Source of the DNA: Chlorobiota bacterium
GTDB taxonomy: Bacteria > Bacteroidota > Ignavibacteria > OLB7
DNA length: 36,076 nucleotides
NCBI GenBank assembly: GCA_021296135.1
Contig: JAGWAZ010000035.1
Location: forward strand, 1-36,076
Reading direction: 5' to 3'
Below the pieces are notes generated by a model, which was given only the letters and a program-made list of their open reading frames with translations, was not told where the DNA came from and searched no databases. The position numbers and the translations under genes were made by a program. Within the stretch, counting starts at the first letter, position 1. Each line of letters opens with the position of its first letter. This document shows, in pieces, positions 18,593 through 26,872 of the stretch.

Positions 18593-19906
18593 ATGGCAGA
18601 ACAGAACTATTCGACAAACGGGCACGCCGAGGGTGTGAACAATGGATATGATGCAGGTCAGGATATCATTGTTGGACTCGATATCGGGACGAGCAAGGTC
18701 TGTGCAATCGTTGCGCGTCGCGATCAGGAGAATCCGGATCAGGTCCATGTCCTTGGCATAGGACACTCTTCTTCTAATGGATTGAATCGAGGTGTTGTGG
18801 TAAATATCGAAAAGACTGTTCGTTCAATTGAGCGGGCGGTTGAAGGGGCGGAAGCACAATCAGGCGTGAAGATTTGCTCTGTGATCGTTGGTATCGCAGG
18901 AGATCATATTCAGTCATTCCCGAGTCGTGGGGTCGTTACGATCAGCGATCTGGAGCAGGTAGTCTCGCAAGCTGATGTCGATAGGCTCTTGCAGGATGCT
19001 CAGCGTATTAGTCTACCGTCAGACCGTCGCATCCTTCACGTGATCCCGCAGGAATACATTATAGACGGACAAGATGGAATCAGCGATCCGGTCGGAATGT
19101 CGGGGTTGCGTATGGAGGCAAACGTACACGTCATTACCGGGCTTCTCACCGCAGCGCAGAACATCTATCGCTGTGTTGAACGTGCCGGGTTGGCCATCGA
19201 AGATATTGTCCTTGAACCGCTTGGCAGCAGCTATGCAGTTCTTGAAGAGGATGAGCGAGAGGTCGGTGTAGGGTTGATCGACATCGGAGGGGGCACGACA
19301 GATGTTGCTGTCTTTGAAGATGGTACAATCCGCCATACATCAGTAATCGGAATTGCCGGACAGATGGTGACGAACGATATCCGTAAGGGGCTTGGCATCA
19401 TTGGTGAGCAGGCTGAACGGATCAAGCGCGAGTATGGCTACGCGTACAGTGCAGTGATTCTGAATGACGATTCTTTTATGATTCCTGGCATTGGCGGTCG
19501 CAAACCAATGGAGGTGACCAAGTCAATGCTTGCGCGGATCATCCAGCCTCGCATGGAGGAGATTCTGGAGTTCGCATTGGCAGAAATCAAGCGCTCCGGT
19601 TATCTGCGTCACCTCTCAGCAGGCGCCGTGCTGAGTGGTGGAGGTTCGTTGCTGCGAGGATCTGCCGAACTTGCTCAGGAAGTCCTTGGAATGCCGGTAA
19701 AGATTGGCATACCGGCAGGCTTCGGTGGAAGTGCTCTTGCGCCCGAGGTGGAGTCTCCTGTCTACGCAACCGGCGTCGGTCTTGTTATGCGTGCTTTGAA
19801 ACGTACATCGGAAGTTGATCTGATAGTTGAGGAGGAAGAGGCAGAGGAGTCGGTTGCAAAGGAGTCCATGTTCAGGCGCATGAAGAAATTTTTTGAAGAA
19901 CTCTAG
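18593..19906 (+). CDS. ftsA: Cell division protein FtsA
   Basis: Actin-like ATPase that tethers FtsZ to the inner membrane. The phosphate-1 motif GLDIGTSKVCAIV lies near residue 25, after an unusually long polar N-terminal extension. GLIDIGGGTTDVAVF (phosphate 2) and VLSGGGSLLRG (adenosine motif) follow, with the 1C-type insert between them. The C-terminus, FRRMKKFFEEL, is a short amphipathic basic helix, the expected membrane-targeting sequence. At 437 aa it is full length. It ends in TAG. The 122-nt spacer to ftsZ contains AAGTAAGAAGTCAGAAATAAGAAG-like word repeats. Confidence 0.97.
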   Translation: MAEQNYSTNGHAEGVNNGYDAGQDIIVGLDIGTSKVCAIVARRDQENPDQVHVLGIGHSSSNGLNRGVVVNIEKTVRSIERAVEGAEAQSGVKICSVIVGIAGDHIQSFPSRGVVTISDLEQVVSQADVDRLLQDAQRISLPSDRRILHVIPQEYIIDGQDGISDPVGMSGLRMEANVHVITGLLTAAQNIYRCVERAGLAIEDIVLEPLGSSYAVLEEDEREVGVGLIDIGGGTTDVAVFEDGTIRHTSVIGIAGQMVTNDIRKGLGIIGEQAERIKREYGYAYSAVILNDDSFMIPGIGGRKPMEVTKSMLARIIQPRMEEILEFALAEIKRSGYLRHLSAGAVLSGGGSLLRGSAELAQEVLGMPVKIGIPAGFGGSALAPEVESPVYATGVGLVMRALKRTSEVDLIVEEEEAEESVAKESMFRRMKKFFEEL

Positions 19907-20028
19907 AAGGTAAAAAGTAAGAAGTCAGAAATAAGAAGTTGGAAAGGTTCGGTGATTCACACTGGATACTTCAACTCAAATTTTGAATAACTCGGCTCAA
20001 CACATAACATGAGGGAGGACCACACACC

Positions 20029-21354
20029 ATGATTGAGCTTGACCACAATGCTGAAATGTACAGCGCGAAGCTGAAAGTCGTCGGCGTCGGCGGCGGAGGG
20101 GGCAATGCTATTAACAGCATGATTGCGCGTGGCCTTGAGGGATGCGAATTCGTCGCGGTGAATACTGACGCGCAGGCGTTGTCAAAAAACCAGGCACCAC
20201 ATAAGGTGCAGATCGGAAAAGAGCTGACCCGCGGCCTTGGGGCCGGGGCAAATCCTGATATTGGACGGGATGCTTCGATTGAGGATCGGGATGAATTGAG
20301 TGAAACTCTGTCCGGAGCTGATATGGTCTTCGTGACCGCCGGGATGGGCGGAGGTACTGGTACCGGAGGGGCTCCTATTGTTGCTGAGGTTGCTCGTCAA
20401 CAGGGGGGGTTGGTTGTCGGCATTGTTACCCGTCCCTTCAACTGGGAAGGGAAGCCACGACAGGCGAAGGCCGATCAGGGCATAGAAGAATTACGTGAGC
20501 ACGTCGATACACTGATCGTTGTCCCGAATCAGCGGCTCCTCTCGATTATCGACAACAACACCAGCTTGCAGGATGCCTTCCGAAGAGTTGATGATGTTCT
20601 CTACAATGCCACCAGTGGTATTGCACGGATCATTACTGGTCAGGGCTACATCAACGTAGACTTTGCTGACGTGCGGACTATCATGCAGAGCATGGGCGAA
20701 GCCTTGATGGGAACTGGCATGGCCGCCGGAGATGACCGAGCAGTCGAAGCAGCACAAAGCGCTATCTCCTCGCCACTGCTCGAAGGTGTCTCGATTTCAG
20801 GATCCCAGGGTGTGCTCATCAACATCGTTGCCTCAAGCAGTCTGACAATGATGGAGATTGATGAAGCAGTCGATATCGTTTATAAGTCAGTCGGGCAGGA
20901 AGCAAACATCATCTTCGGTGTAGTTATTGATGAGGCGCTCGAAGACAAGATGATGGTGACTGTGATCGCAACCGGATTTAACAGGAAGGCAACGGCAAAG
21001 AAAGAGGAGGGGAAGAAGCAGGGTACCTCTATGCCGTTCCGAGCAGTCGGTTTCGATCTGCAACGCGCGGAGACTGCCGACGAAATGGAGCAGAAAATTC
21101 CCGAATCGCAACCGAACGTTCCACTAACTCCTACGGAGGAACCCGAAGAGTACGTTGCAAACAATCCGGGAACCTATAAGAAGTACGACGTCCCTGCATA
21201 CGAGCGGCGAAACGTCAGCCATGAAGTTCTCCGTGGCGGCTTCGACATTCCTAAACACGAGGAGGCTGAGGACAAACAGGAGATACAGAAAGAGCAGGAG
21301 GCACAGCGACCATGCCCTGAACGAGCTGCCTTTTTGCGCAGGATAATGGATTAG
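20029..21354 (+). CDS. ftsZ: Cell division protein FtsZ
   Basis: Tubulin-like GTPase that forms the Z ring. [11 protein letters not shown] lies near residue 19 and the GTP signature [12 protein letters not shown] is at 105-116. The T7-loop region is recognisable from the conserved NVDFADV sequence. Residues about 325-425 form an acidic, variable linker, and the C-terminal peptide ends AAFLRRIMD, like the aFLRR tail of Bacteroidota-type FtsZ that binds FtsA. GGGAGG lies 10 nt before the ATG, one of the best SD sequences in the window, fitting high expression. It is the last dcw gene, followed by a strong terminator. Confidence 0.98.
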   Translation: MIELDHNAEMYSAKLKVVGVGGGGGNAINSMIARGLEGCEFVAVNTDAQALSKNQAPHKVQIGKELTRGLGAGANPDIGRDASIEDRDELSETLSGADMVFVTAGMGGGTGTGGAPIVAEVARQQGGLVVGIVTRPFNWEGKPRQAKADQGIEELREHVDTLIVVPNQRLLSIIDNNTSLQDAFRRVDDVLYNATSGIARIITGQGYINVDFADVRTIMQSMGEALMGTGMAAGDDRAVEAAQSAISSPLLEGVSISGSQGVLINIVASSSLTMMEIDEAVDIVYKSVGQEANIIFGVVIDEALEDKMMVTVIATGFNRKATAKKEEGKKQGTSMPFRAVGFDLQRAETADEMEQKIPESQPNVPLTPTEEPEEYVANNPGTYKKYDVPAYERRNVSHEVLRGGFDIPKHEEAEDKQEIQKEQEAQRPCPERAAFLRRIMD

Positions 21355-21400
21355 GTTGGGTAGGCGCACATCTCTGCAGCATGCGCTAAACGCTTGCACA

Positions 21401-21445
21401 AATCGAGCCGAGCCGGATTCTCTCCGGCTCGGCTCGATTCTTTTC
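21401..21445 (+). terminator. Strong rho-independent terminator after ftsZ
   Basis: A perfect 17-bp stem, AATCGAGCCGAGCCGGA paired with TCCGGCTCGGCTCGATT, closes a 5-nt loop and is followed by CTTTTC. It marks the end of the dcw transcription unit. Confidence 0.92.
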
Positions 21446-21512
21446 TGACCAGGTGAGAAGTTTTTGTGCCTAGGGTGTCCTTATACAAAATAAGGAGGGT
21501 CATTCAGATAGT

Positions 21513-21719
21513 CTACGATATTTGGTTCCTTATCGCTTTTGCCGGGCTATCAACTTGGCAAACCTGGAAAACGATAAAAAGTACACGCCATGTTCTAATA
21601 AAGAACTGAAATAGATATGTATCTTTAGCGTTATGAACTCTTAGTAACAACGAAATCTCCGTAAAACCAACGAATCGACTTTTCTTTGCTGGCTTCTTCA
21701 AATGGAACCCGATCTTCAT
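21513..21719 (-). CDS. Possible small protein, 68 aa, unknown
   Basis: Not recognised. A short basic, aromatic-rich ORF reading against the dcw cluster. The main support is an almost perfect SD, AAGGGAGGT, five nt before the ATG on the minus strand. The middle has a hydrophobic stretch (WRVLFIVFQV), and the start is basic (MKIGFHLKKPAKKSRF). It lies in a gene-poor 0.9-kb stretch next to a pseudogene, so it could be a chance or remnant ORF. Confidence 0.35.
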   Translation of the reverse strand: MKIGFHLKKPAKKSRFVGFTEISLLLRVHNAKDTYLFQFFIRTWRVLFIVFQVCQVDSPAKAIRNQIS

Positions 21720-21889
21720 AGTACCTCCCTTATAAGTTAGTATAGGGAAAACCTTTCATCAAAGAAATCTTCTCTTTTTCTTGAAAATCGCTTATATAAT
21801 GGGATGTTTTGTGAAATTTAGAGTAGTTAAGAGAAACTAAAAAATGAACCCTGCCGGTTCACATCGAACTTCTCCTTTGCGAGATATTT

Positions 21890-22245
21890 TCATAAAGGAG
21901 TGTCGTGTACAACGGCATCAATTTTTCCGGCATGTAAGTCTCTCATTCCATCGATTGCCGATTCATACTGTTCTATAGGGAATGTTCCGTTCGTTCAACT
22001 ATGTTGCTCCGGTTGCCTTGTACACAGCGCCGACTCGGACGCGGGGAAGATCACTCACTCCCTTCACATCGGTCTCAAGCTCAGAAACAGTCGGCGAGGC
22101 AGCAACCGCTTCCGTAAAACTTGAGATGGTAATGATCGCTACAGAAGGAGGCAATCGGAACTTCTCCTGAGTTCGGAGCAAGCCTCAGATCAAACCTCAG
22201 ATCAAACCCGAGCGTCCGATCTTGTCGTCCACATTTAACAATATT
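21890..22245 (-). pseudogene. Remnant of a GluR0-like ligand-gated channel / solute-binding protein
   Basis: The minus strand encodes pieces of one protein in two frames. The first reads VAIITISSFTEAVAASPTV, then DLPRVRVGAVYKATGAT, a TAG stop, and LNERNIPY. After a frameshift comes YESAIDGMRDLHAGKIDAVVHDTP, then a stop. The order (TM helix with SSFT, a DLP-x-x-RVG strand, GAT-YL, and GKIDAVVHD) matches bacterial ionotropic-glutamate-receptor-like channels, in which a family 3 solute-binding domain is split by a pore. The pore and N-terminal half are gone, apart from a possible DKIGRSGLI trace. At least one stop and one frameshift make it nonfunctional. Family assignment is by pattern recall. 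Confidence 0.55.
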
Positions 22246-22252
22246 ACCTTGC

Positions 22253-22260
22253 TATATTTG
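22253..22260 (+). promoter_or_regulatory. Bacteroidota-type -7 box (TAnnTTTG)
   Basis: TATATTTG, matching the TAnnTTTG -7 consensus of Bacteroidota promoters, lies 40 nt before the ATG of the secreted protein at 22301. No clean TTTG -33 box is present at the right spacing, so support is partial. Confidence 0.35.
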
Positions 22261-22300
22261 CGATATCAAAATTGACGGTTGACAACGTTGCTTTAGAGTT

Positions 22301-22978
22301 ATGAGATTTCTACGCAGCGAGCTGCTTGGGCTTGCTCTTTTAGGATCAGTTCTATTACTGCGCCCTCTCTGTGCTCAGACAGATAACCCGGATACGAATG
22401 ATGTCTGGGAAGACATTGAACTGACCGAACCTGTACTGGCTCCAGGGCCAGGGGGCTTTGGCATCTATGGAGGACCGATCTTTGAGTACTCTACGCTCAA
22501 AACAACCGACCTTGATCCAGACCTCGATCATACCCTTTTGCTCACAGGTGGCTCCGGTTATGTGATTATTGCGAACTGGCTCGTTGGGTGTGCTGGAGCC
22601 GGCGTAACTCTCAATAACCCGAATGATCGCTACGACCGGTTTCGCTTGGGGTATGGAGGATTTATAACCGGTTACGATCGCTATCTGTTCAAAGATCTTT
22701 CAGGACGTGTTTTGATGCTTGTAGGGGGAGGTGATCTTGAGATGGTGAAGAAGATCAACATTCCGAATCACGAGGGAGAATTTCTGGAGCGTTTTCGGAA
22801 GGAGGATTTTTTTCTCACGAAAGGCGAAGTCAGCATCGGCTACAACGTGCTTCCCTTTACCGATATACGTGCTGCAGCCTCATACTGGTACCCGATCGGA
22901 GGAGAGAATGCTGAAGATCTTCGCGGCTGGACGTTTGGTCTTCGCCTGATGCTTGGATTCAGGAACAATGTCTTTTAA
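22301..22978 (+). CDS. Secreted outer-membrane beta-barrel-like protein, copy 1
   Basis: Not a named family. A signal peptide covers about residues 1-26 (hydrophobic LLGLALLGSVLLL, ending CAQ). The mature protein starts with a short acidic segment, then alternating amphipathic, Gly- and aromatic-rich strands such as GGFGIYGGP, RFRLGYGGFITGYDRYL and TFGLRLMLGFRNN. It ends in aromatic F. This pattern fits a small outer-membrane barrel or porin-like surface protein. The neighbour at 23106 has the same layout and shares clear blocks (GY-G-GY, LER...F), so the two are diverged tandem paralogs. The ligand is unknown. The start ATG is supported by the signal peptide. Confidence 0.75.
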   Translation: MRFLRSELLGLALLGSVLLLRPLCAQTDNPDTNDVWEDIELTEPVLAPGPGGFGIYGGPIFEYSTLKTTDLDPDLDHTLLLTGGSGYVIIANWLVGCAGAGVTLNNPNDRYDRFRLGYGGFITGYDRYLFKDLSGRVLMLVGGGDLEMVKKINIPNHEGEFLERFRKEDFFLTKGEVSIGYNVLPFTDIRAAASYWYPIGGENAEDLRGWTFGLRLMLGFRNNVF

Positions 22979-23105
22979 TAGTCAATGGAGTTAGAGAGTT
23001 TATAGGGTTCATTGAGTTGAGCAGTCGGAAGTCGAAGAGTCAGAAGTCGATTGAGTGCAAAATCTGTCCTCATAGCTCACTATCCCGTAGTATATCAACC
23101 AGAGT

Positions 23106-23831
23106 ATGATTTCCAACACGTTTTACTATACCATGACGACTCTATTATCAGTATGCCTTCTTTTGCTCCTAGAGCTTCTTGTTCCAGCAACGTTGCTTTA
23201 TAGCCAAAGCACTGACGAAGAAGACTTTGTGGAGCTTGAGGACTTCGTCGATGAGGACGAGTTCAGCATGAAACCACGCTTCAGTCGTCCAAGTTCGGGG
23301 GGTGGGGTTACTCTCGGCTTCAACCTTACTGCTTTGAAGCCCTCAGTTCTCGATCCTTCCCTAAAGGGTGATCTGGTTTTGAGAAACATCGATGTCTATT
23401 TCGTCCACAACGGTCTGCTTCTTGGCGGCTCATGGACAACATCAACCCTTTATGACGCTCCTGATAACTATGACGAATTTGATTTTGGTTATCGAGGAGT
23501 GATGCTTGGTTATGAACAGGGTCTCTACTATGGAAGATTGAAAATCCGTCCGAGTATTTTTCTGGGTCAGATGGGCGTCAAACTCATAAAATCACGTCCT
23601 GATATAACATTTGACACGATACTCAATCCTAGCCGACGGGAAGTCCTTGAAAGAGTTTGGGAAGATGAATCTTTCATGCTTAGGCCAGCATTCGGTATCG
23701 GCTTCTGGCCAATCGACTTGGTTCAACTTCGAGTAGAGGCCGGTTTCCTCTATCCGATGCAAGGCAGGCGGTGGGAGGAGTTGCGCGAACCGATATATAG
23801 TTTCCAGTTTGTTTTCGGCTCAAACCGGTAA
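23106..23831 (+). CDS. Secreted outer-membrane beta-barrel-like protein, copy 2
   Basis: Diverged paralog of the preceding gene. The signal peptide lies in the first 34 residues (LLSVCLLLLLELLVPATLLYSQ). ATG codons 1 and 10 are both possible starts. The mature N-terminus is strikingly acidic (DEEDFVELEDFVDEDE), followed by an RPSSGGG linker and barrel-like strands (VTLGFNLTALKP, FDFGYRGVMLGYEQGL, FGIGFWPIDLVQLRVEAGF). It ends in a strand with FQFVFGSNR. Shared blocks with copy 1 include YD-F-x-GY-G-x-GY and LER...E-F-L. Function unknown; outer membrane is the likely site. The spacer before it holds GTCAGAAGTCGA-type words. Confidence 0.75.
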   Translation: MISNTFYYTMTTLLSVCLLLLLELLVPATLLYSQSTDEEDFVELEDFVDEDEFSMKPRFSRPSSGGGVTLGFNLTALKPSVLDPSLKGDLVLRNIDVYFVHNGLLLGGSWTTSTLYDAPDNYDEFDFGYRGVMLGYEQGLYYGRLKIRPSIFLGQMGVKLIKSRPDITFDTILNPSRREVLERVWEDESFMLRPAFGIGFWPIDLVQLRVEAGFLYPMQGRRWEELREPIYSFQFVFGSNR

Positions 23832-23942
23832 CAGTGAGACCTGATTCGCTGTTAAACCAGTGGGAGTTTCATGGTTCAAATGATTGCTTATGTATCAGAG
23901 ATGAGTTCTCTTGAAGAGCACAGCAACAATTTTACAAGAACT

Positions 23943-24635
23943 ATGAAAGCGGTTTATCTATTTATTGGAATCTTCCTGTGCTCTTTCCTCCTTATCAGTT
24001 GTGGACATACCAACAACCTTACCCAGTATGATATAGTCGGAAAGAGAGCGTTTTATCGCGCTCATTCATCAACTTCAGGCTCATCAAAAGCGATTGTTGA
24101 CAGCCCGGATAACGATAACATCGTTGCAGATATCGTAGCTATTATCGGGAGTGGCGTCGTGAGCGATCGGGCACGGAAAAAACTTCAACGGGCAATTAAT
24201 ACTGATTCGATTGCCAACGCCATCGCGGACGGTATGCGGCGATCAGCCAGTGACTACCTCGGAATTCGGGAAGTAAAAAGCATGTCGGATGATCCGGACT
24301 TTATCGTTGAAACAGAGCTGACCGAATTCAGGATAATCTCCACCAAAACCGGACTCAATGCACGGGTCTGTGCCAAATCGCGGATCATCGACCGACGTTC
24401 CGGCGGCGTTGTCTGGGAGAATTCCGAAGGACATACCATCAACGTTTCGAATACATTCTCTGCTCTCTATGGGCCGGACGCTGTGCAGTTTGGTGCAAGC
24501 GTCTTTAATGCAGTACAATTGTTGGATATGGATGAAGAGGATATCCGCAAGTTCATTAACCCTACAGCGGAAGAGGCTGGCCGTAAGATTGGCGAGACAC
24601 TCCGTGAAGATGTGGCCGAAATGCATGGACAATGA
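23943..24635 (+). CDS. Putative lipoprotein, unknown function
   Basis: The ORF track opens at 23871, but the ATG at 23943 gives a clean lipoprotein signal: MKAVYLFIGIFLCSFLL then lipobox LISC-G, so about 230 aa with Cys as the lipidated residue. The mature part is soluble and mixed alpha/beta. It has VSDRARKKLQRAINTDSIANAIADGMRRS, a predicted helix, and a later DFIVETELTEFRIIS ... VCAKSRIIDRRSGGVVWE beta region. That second part recalls lipoproteins in which a periplasmic beta domain measures or binds another component, but I cannot name the family. It follows the two barrel-like proteins on the same strand, so an envelope role is plausible. Confidence 0.75.
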   Translation: MKAVYLFIGIFLCSFLLISCGHTNNLTQYDIVGKRAFYRAHSSTSGSSKAIVDSPDNDNIVADIVAIIGSGVVSDRARKKLQRAINTDSIANAIADGMRRSASDYLGIREVKSMSDDPDFIVETELTEFRIISTKTGLNARVCAKSRIIDRRSGGVVWENSEGHTINVSNTFSALYGPDAVQFGASVFNAVQLLDMDEEDIRKFINPTAEEAGRKIGETLREDVAEMHGQ

Positions 24636-24689
24636 CCTGAGGCAGTAGGTAGGGAAAAGATAATCATATACAAAAGTTACTAAGAATAG

Positions 24690-24717
24690 TTGACAATTAG
24701 TTAATTTATGATATTAT
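24690..24717 (+). promoter_or_regulatory. Sigma70-like promoter (TTGACA-N16-TATTAT)
   Basis: A perfect -35 TTGACA (24690-24695), a 16-nt spacer and TATTAT (24712-24717) sit in an A/T-rich stretch. It points to the transposase remnant that starts 40 nt later and may also drive the restriction-modification genes. It resembles classical proteobacterial promoters more than the TAnnTTTG type, fitting an acquired element. Confidence 0.5.
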
Positions 24718-24756
24718 AGTTACCATGATTAAAGTAAATAGCATAAGAGAATAATT

Positions 24757-25149
24757 ATGCCAGGACCAGGAAAATCGTACCGAGAAGGTTTTACGGTTAT
24801 TGAGTTCTATTTCGTATTTTTCTGAATAATGCGGCGGCGGAAAGCGTGGTTTGAGGCGCAACGGTGGCCCGGTGAAGTTACCTGCCCAGATTGCGGTTCT
24901 GATAAATGCGTTTCCACGACACACAAGACAAAGCGGTATCGTTGCAAAGATTGCAGGCAGTTCTTTAGCGTTCGCAAGGGAACGGTTATGGAGTCGAGCA
25001 AGCTCGGATGACAACAATGGACTATCACTGCTATGTTAACGAATTTGCCGGCGTATAACATCCGCGACAAGGGTACACTCATGCAGAAGACCGCGATGGC
25101 GCGGGGAATGGTTGGGAAGCAACTCAAATACGAGGATTTAATCGCATGA
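24757..25149 (+). pseudogene. IS1595-family transposase remnant (frameshifted, internally deleted)
   Basis: Pieces of one transposase lie in order but in different frames. MPGPGKSYREGFTVIE opens at the ATG. A shifted frame gives LFRIFLNNAAAE, then AWFEAQRWPGEVTCPDCGS. A zinc ribbon follows (CPDC ... CKDC) with FSVRKGTVMESSKL, the hallmark N-terminus of IS1595/ISXO2-type transposases. The central catalytic region is missing. After a stop come DYHCYVNEFAGV and, in another frame, YNIRDKGTLMQKTAMARGMVGKQLKY, the usual C-terminal end. The track shows only the 60-aa ORF at 24829-25011. Its final stop overlaps the methyltransferase ATG as ATGA. No terminal inverted repeats were identified by eye. 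Confidence 0.8.
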
Positions 25150-25961
25150 TGACGAAAGATACGTGGATCGGCAAGGTCCATCATGGCGATTGTCTTGATG
25201 TAATGAAGGTCATTCCGTCTGATAGTGTTGACCTTATCATTACTTCGCCACCCTATGCCGATGCTAGGTCTCATACATACGGCGGAATTAAGCCAGAAGA
25301 ATATGTCGAGTGGTTTTGTGACCGCGGGGAGGAAATCCACAGAATATTAAAGCCGACGGGATCGTTTGTTCTGAACATAAAAGAGAAAGCGGTTGATGGT
25401 GAAAGGCACACGTACGTACTCGATCTTATTCTTGCCTTAAAGCGACAAATCGGTTTCCGATGGGTCGAGGAATACGTGTGGCACAAAACCACGTCCGCGC
25501 CGGGGAAGTGGAAATATCGTTTTCGAGATGCATGGGAGCGGATAATCCATTTCAGCAAAACCAAAGACATCAAAATGCGACAAGATGCCGTCAAGGTTCC
25601 TATAGGCGACTGGACGGAAACCCGCCTACGCAACATGAGTGATAACGACCGCGAGCGGAGAGAATCTGCTACAAGTTCAAAGATCGGTCGCAGAATAGAG
25701 GCTTGGGAAGGCAGAAAAACTGTATATCCATCAAACGTCTTGCATCGCCCACCTGTCTGTCACAATACAGGACATAGTGCCGCCTTCCCTGAATGGTTGC
25801 CGGAGTTCTTTATCAAATTATTTACCGACGAAGGTGATGTAGTGCTCGATCCTTTTTTGGGTAGTGGAACGACTTTCCGAGTTGCCCAAAAGATGGGCAG
25901 AAATCCCGTTGGAATTGAAATAAAAAAGGAATATGTGCAGGAAGAGAGGATTTTGCTGTGA
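25146..25961 (+). CDS. Type II DNA amino-methyltransferase (beta class, likely N4-cytosine)
   Basis: Modification enzyme of a restriction-modification pair: it methylates an exocyclic amino group of DNA using SAM. The catalytic motif IV TSPPY is at residues 33-37 and comes before the SAM-binding motif I DPFLGSGTT (235-243), the circular order of beta-class enzymes. SPPY is most common in N4-cytosine enzymes, but N6-adenine cannot be excluded. The 271-aa length is normal for a stand-alone enzyme. The stop overlaps the nuclease gene (GTGA, 25958-25961), so the two are coupled. The first ATG overlaps the transposase remnant stop. A second ATG directly follows. Base composition is more A/T-rich than the dcw genes, fitting transfer. 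Confidence 0.9.
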   Translation: MMTKDTWIGKVHHGDCLDVMKVIPSDSVDLIITSPPYADARSHTYGGIKPEEYVEWFCDRGEEIHRILKPTGSFVLNIKEKAVDGERHTYVLDLILALKRQIGFRWVEEYVWHKTTSAPGKWKYRFRDAWERIIHFSKTKDIKMRQDAVKVPIGDWTETRLRNMSDNDRERRESATSSKIGRRIEAWEGRKTVYPSNVLHRPPVCHNTGHSAAFPEWLPEFFIKLFTDEGDVVLDPFLGSGTTFRVAQKMGRNPVGIEIKKEYVQEERILL

Positions 25962-26623
25962 ATGATTATTTGCCTTGGATTGCAGATAACGAACTCCTTG
26001 ATGCTGTAGACGCACTCATAAAATCGTCAGAGAAAGCATACTCACATGCTGAGGAACGGATTCAGAAAAATGTTATTGACCCGTTTTCTTCCATAACTAT
26101 TGTCTCCACGCTAAACATAAAATCTTCTGAGGATTTGAACAGAATCCAAGCGTCTCAATCTGCATTATCTGGAATGTCAAACGCAATTGGAACGTTTCAT
26201 CAATCTGTATTAGGTTCTGTGGAAGGCTGGTTAAACCACGATACTGGTTACGATCTTGAAAACCCGTCTCGGAAACTTATTGCCGAAATTAAGAACAAGC
26301 ACAACACTATGAATCAACAGAACCGAGAAAAGGTTATTAGCGATTTAGATACAGCACTTAAGCAGAAAGGCAGGGAATGGACTGGCTACCTAGTGCAAAT
26401 TATCTCAAAAAACAGAGAACGTTTTACAAAGAAAACTGGCTTTGGCAGGGAATTGTATGAGACCGATGGGTCTACTTTTTACGAATTGGCAACAGGCTAT
26501 TCGACAGCCCTGTATGACCTATATCATGCGCTTGAAAAACTTTTGAGCGAAATAAATGGGTCGCTATCTAGTGAAATTAAGGACATGTGCAGAAGAATAC
26601 TCACCAACGGTATTCCTAAATAA
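25958..26623 (+). CDS. Type II restriction endonuclease, Eco47II-like
   Basis: Partner nuclease of the preceding methyltransferase, starting at GTG inside its stop. Residues 99-118 (D99, then AEIKNKHNT with E110 and K112) make a plausible PD-(D/E)xK active site. The blocks EIKNKHNT and DGSTFYELATG are those I associate with Eco47II-type enzymes that cut GGNCC. The N-terminal 95 residues look helical. At 221 aa it is close to that family's size. The site specificity is inferred from family resemblance only, and the pairing with an amino-methyltransferase rather than a C5 enzyme should be checked. Confidence 0.75.
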   Translation: MNDYLPWIADNELLDAVDALIKSSEKAYSHAEERIQKNVIDPFSSITIVSTLNIKSSEDLNRIQASQSALSGMSNAIGTFHQSVLGSVEGWLNHDTGYDLENPSRKLIAEIKNKHNTMNQQNREKVISDLDTALKQKGREWTGYLVQIISKNRERFTKKTGFGRELYETDGSTFYELATGYSTALYDLYHALEKLLSEINGSLSSEIKDMCRRILTNGIPK

Positions 26624-26636
26624 GAAGTCTTCGAAT

Positions 26637-26807
26637 ATGACAAGTCAAAAAACGAAACCCAAAATTAAGCACAGTCGCCCTGCAACTCGGACATTAAAGA
26701 TTGATGTGTTGCCCGAATATGTGGCGAAGTCGATATTTGCCGCCACCAAACAACCCGATTCATCGAAACGAAAGAAATCTGTGAACTGCCATGTTTGTAG
26801 TGAGTAG
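26637..26807 (+). CDS. Possible small basic protein, 56 aa
   Basis: A short ORF begins at ATG 26637, 14 nt after the nuclease stop, and reads to 26807. The longer track ORF from 26556 overlaps the nuclease and is less likely. The product is basic (Lys/Arg/Ser/Thr-rich start) with a KIDVLPEYVAKSIFAA helix and a C-terminal CHVC pair. I do not recognise it. It lacks a clear helix-turn-helix, so it is not an obvious controller protein of the restriction system. Confidence 0.3.
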   Translation: MTSQKTKPKIKHSRPATRTLKIDVLPEYVAKSIFAATKQPDSSKRKKSVNCHVCSE

Positions 26808-26872
26808 TGAGGATAGATTCTTGGACTCTATTGACTCTCAACTCCTGGACCCTTGACCCAAAAACTATACTC

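Noticed and set aside
24706-25340. Minus-strand ORFs of 103 and 177 aa
   Set aside because: They are antisense shadows of the transposase remnant and the methyltransferase; the sense strand carries the family motifs.
26556-26807. 83-aa ORF overlapping the nuclease
   Set aside because: The first 27 codons lie inside the nuclease gene; only the part from ATG 26637 is considered a possible gene.
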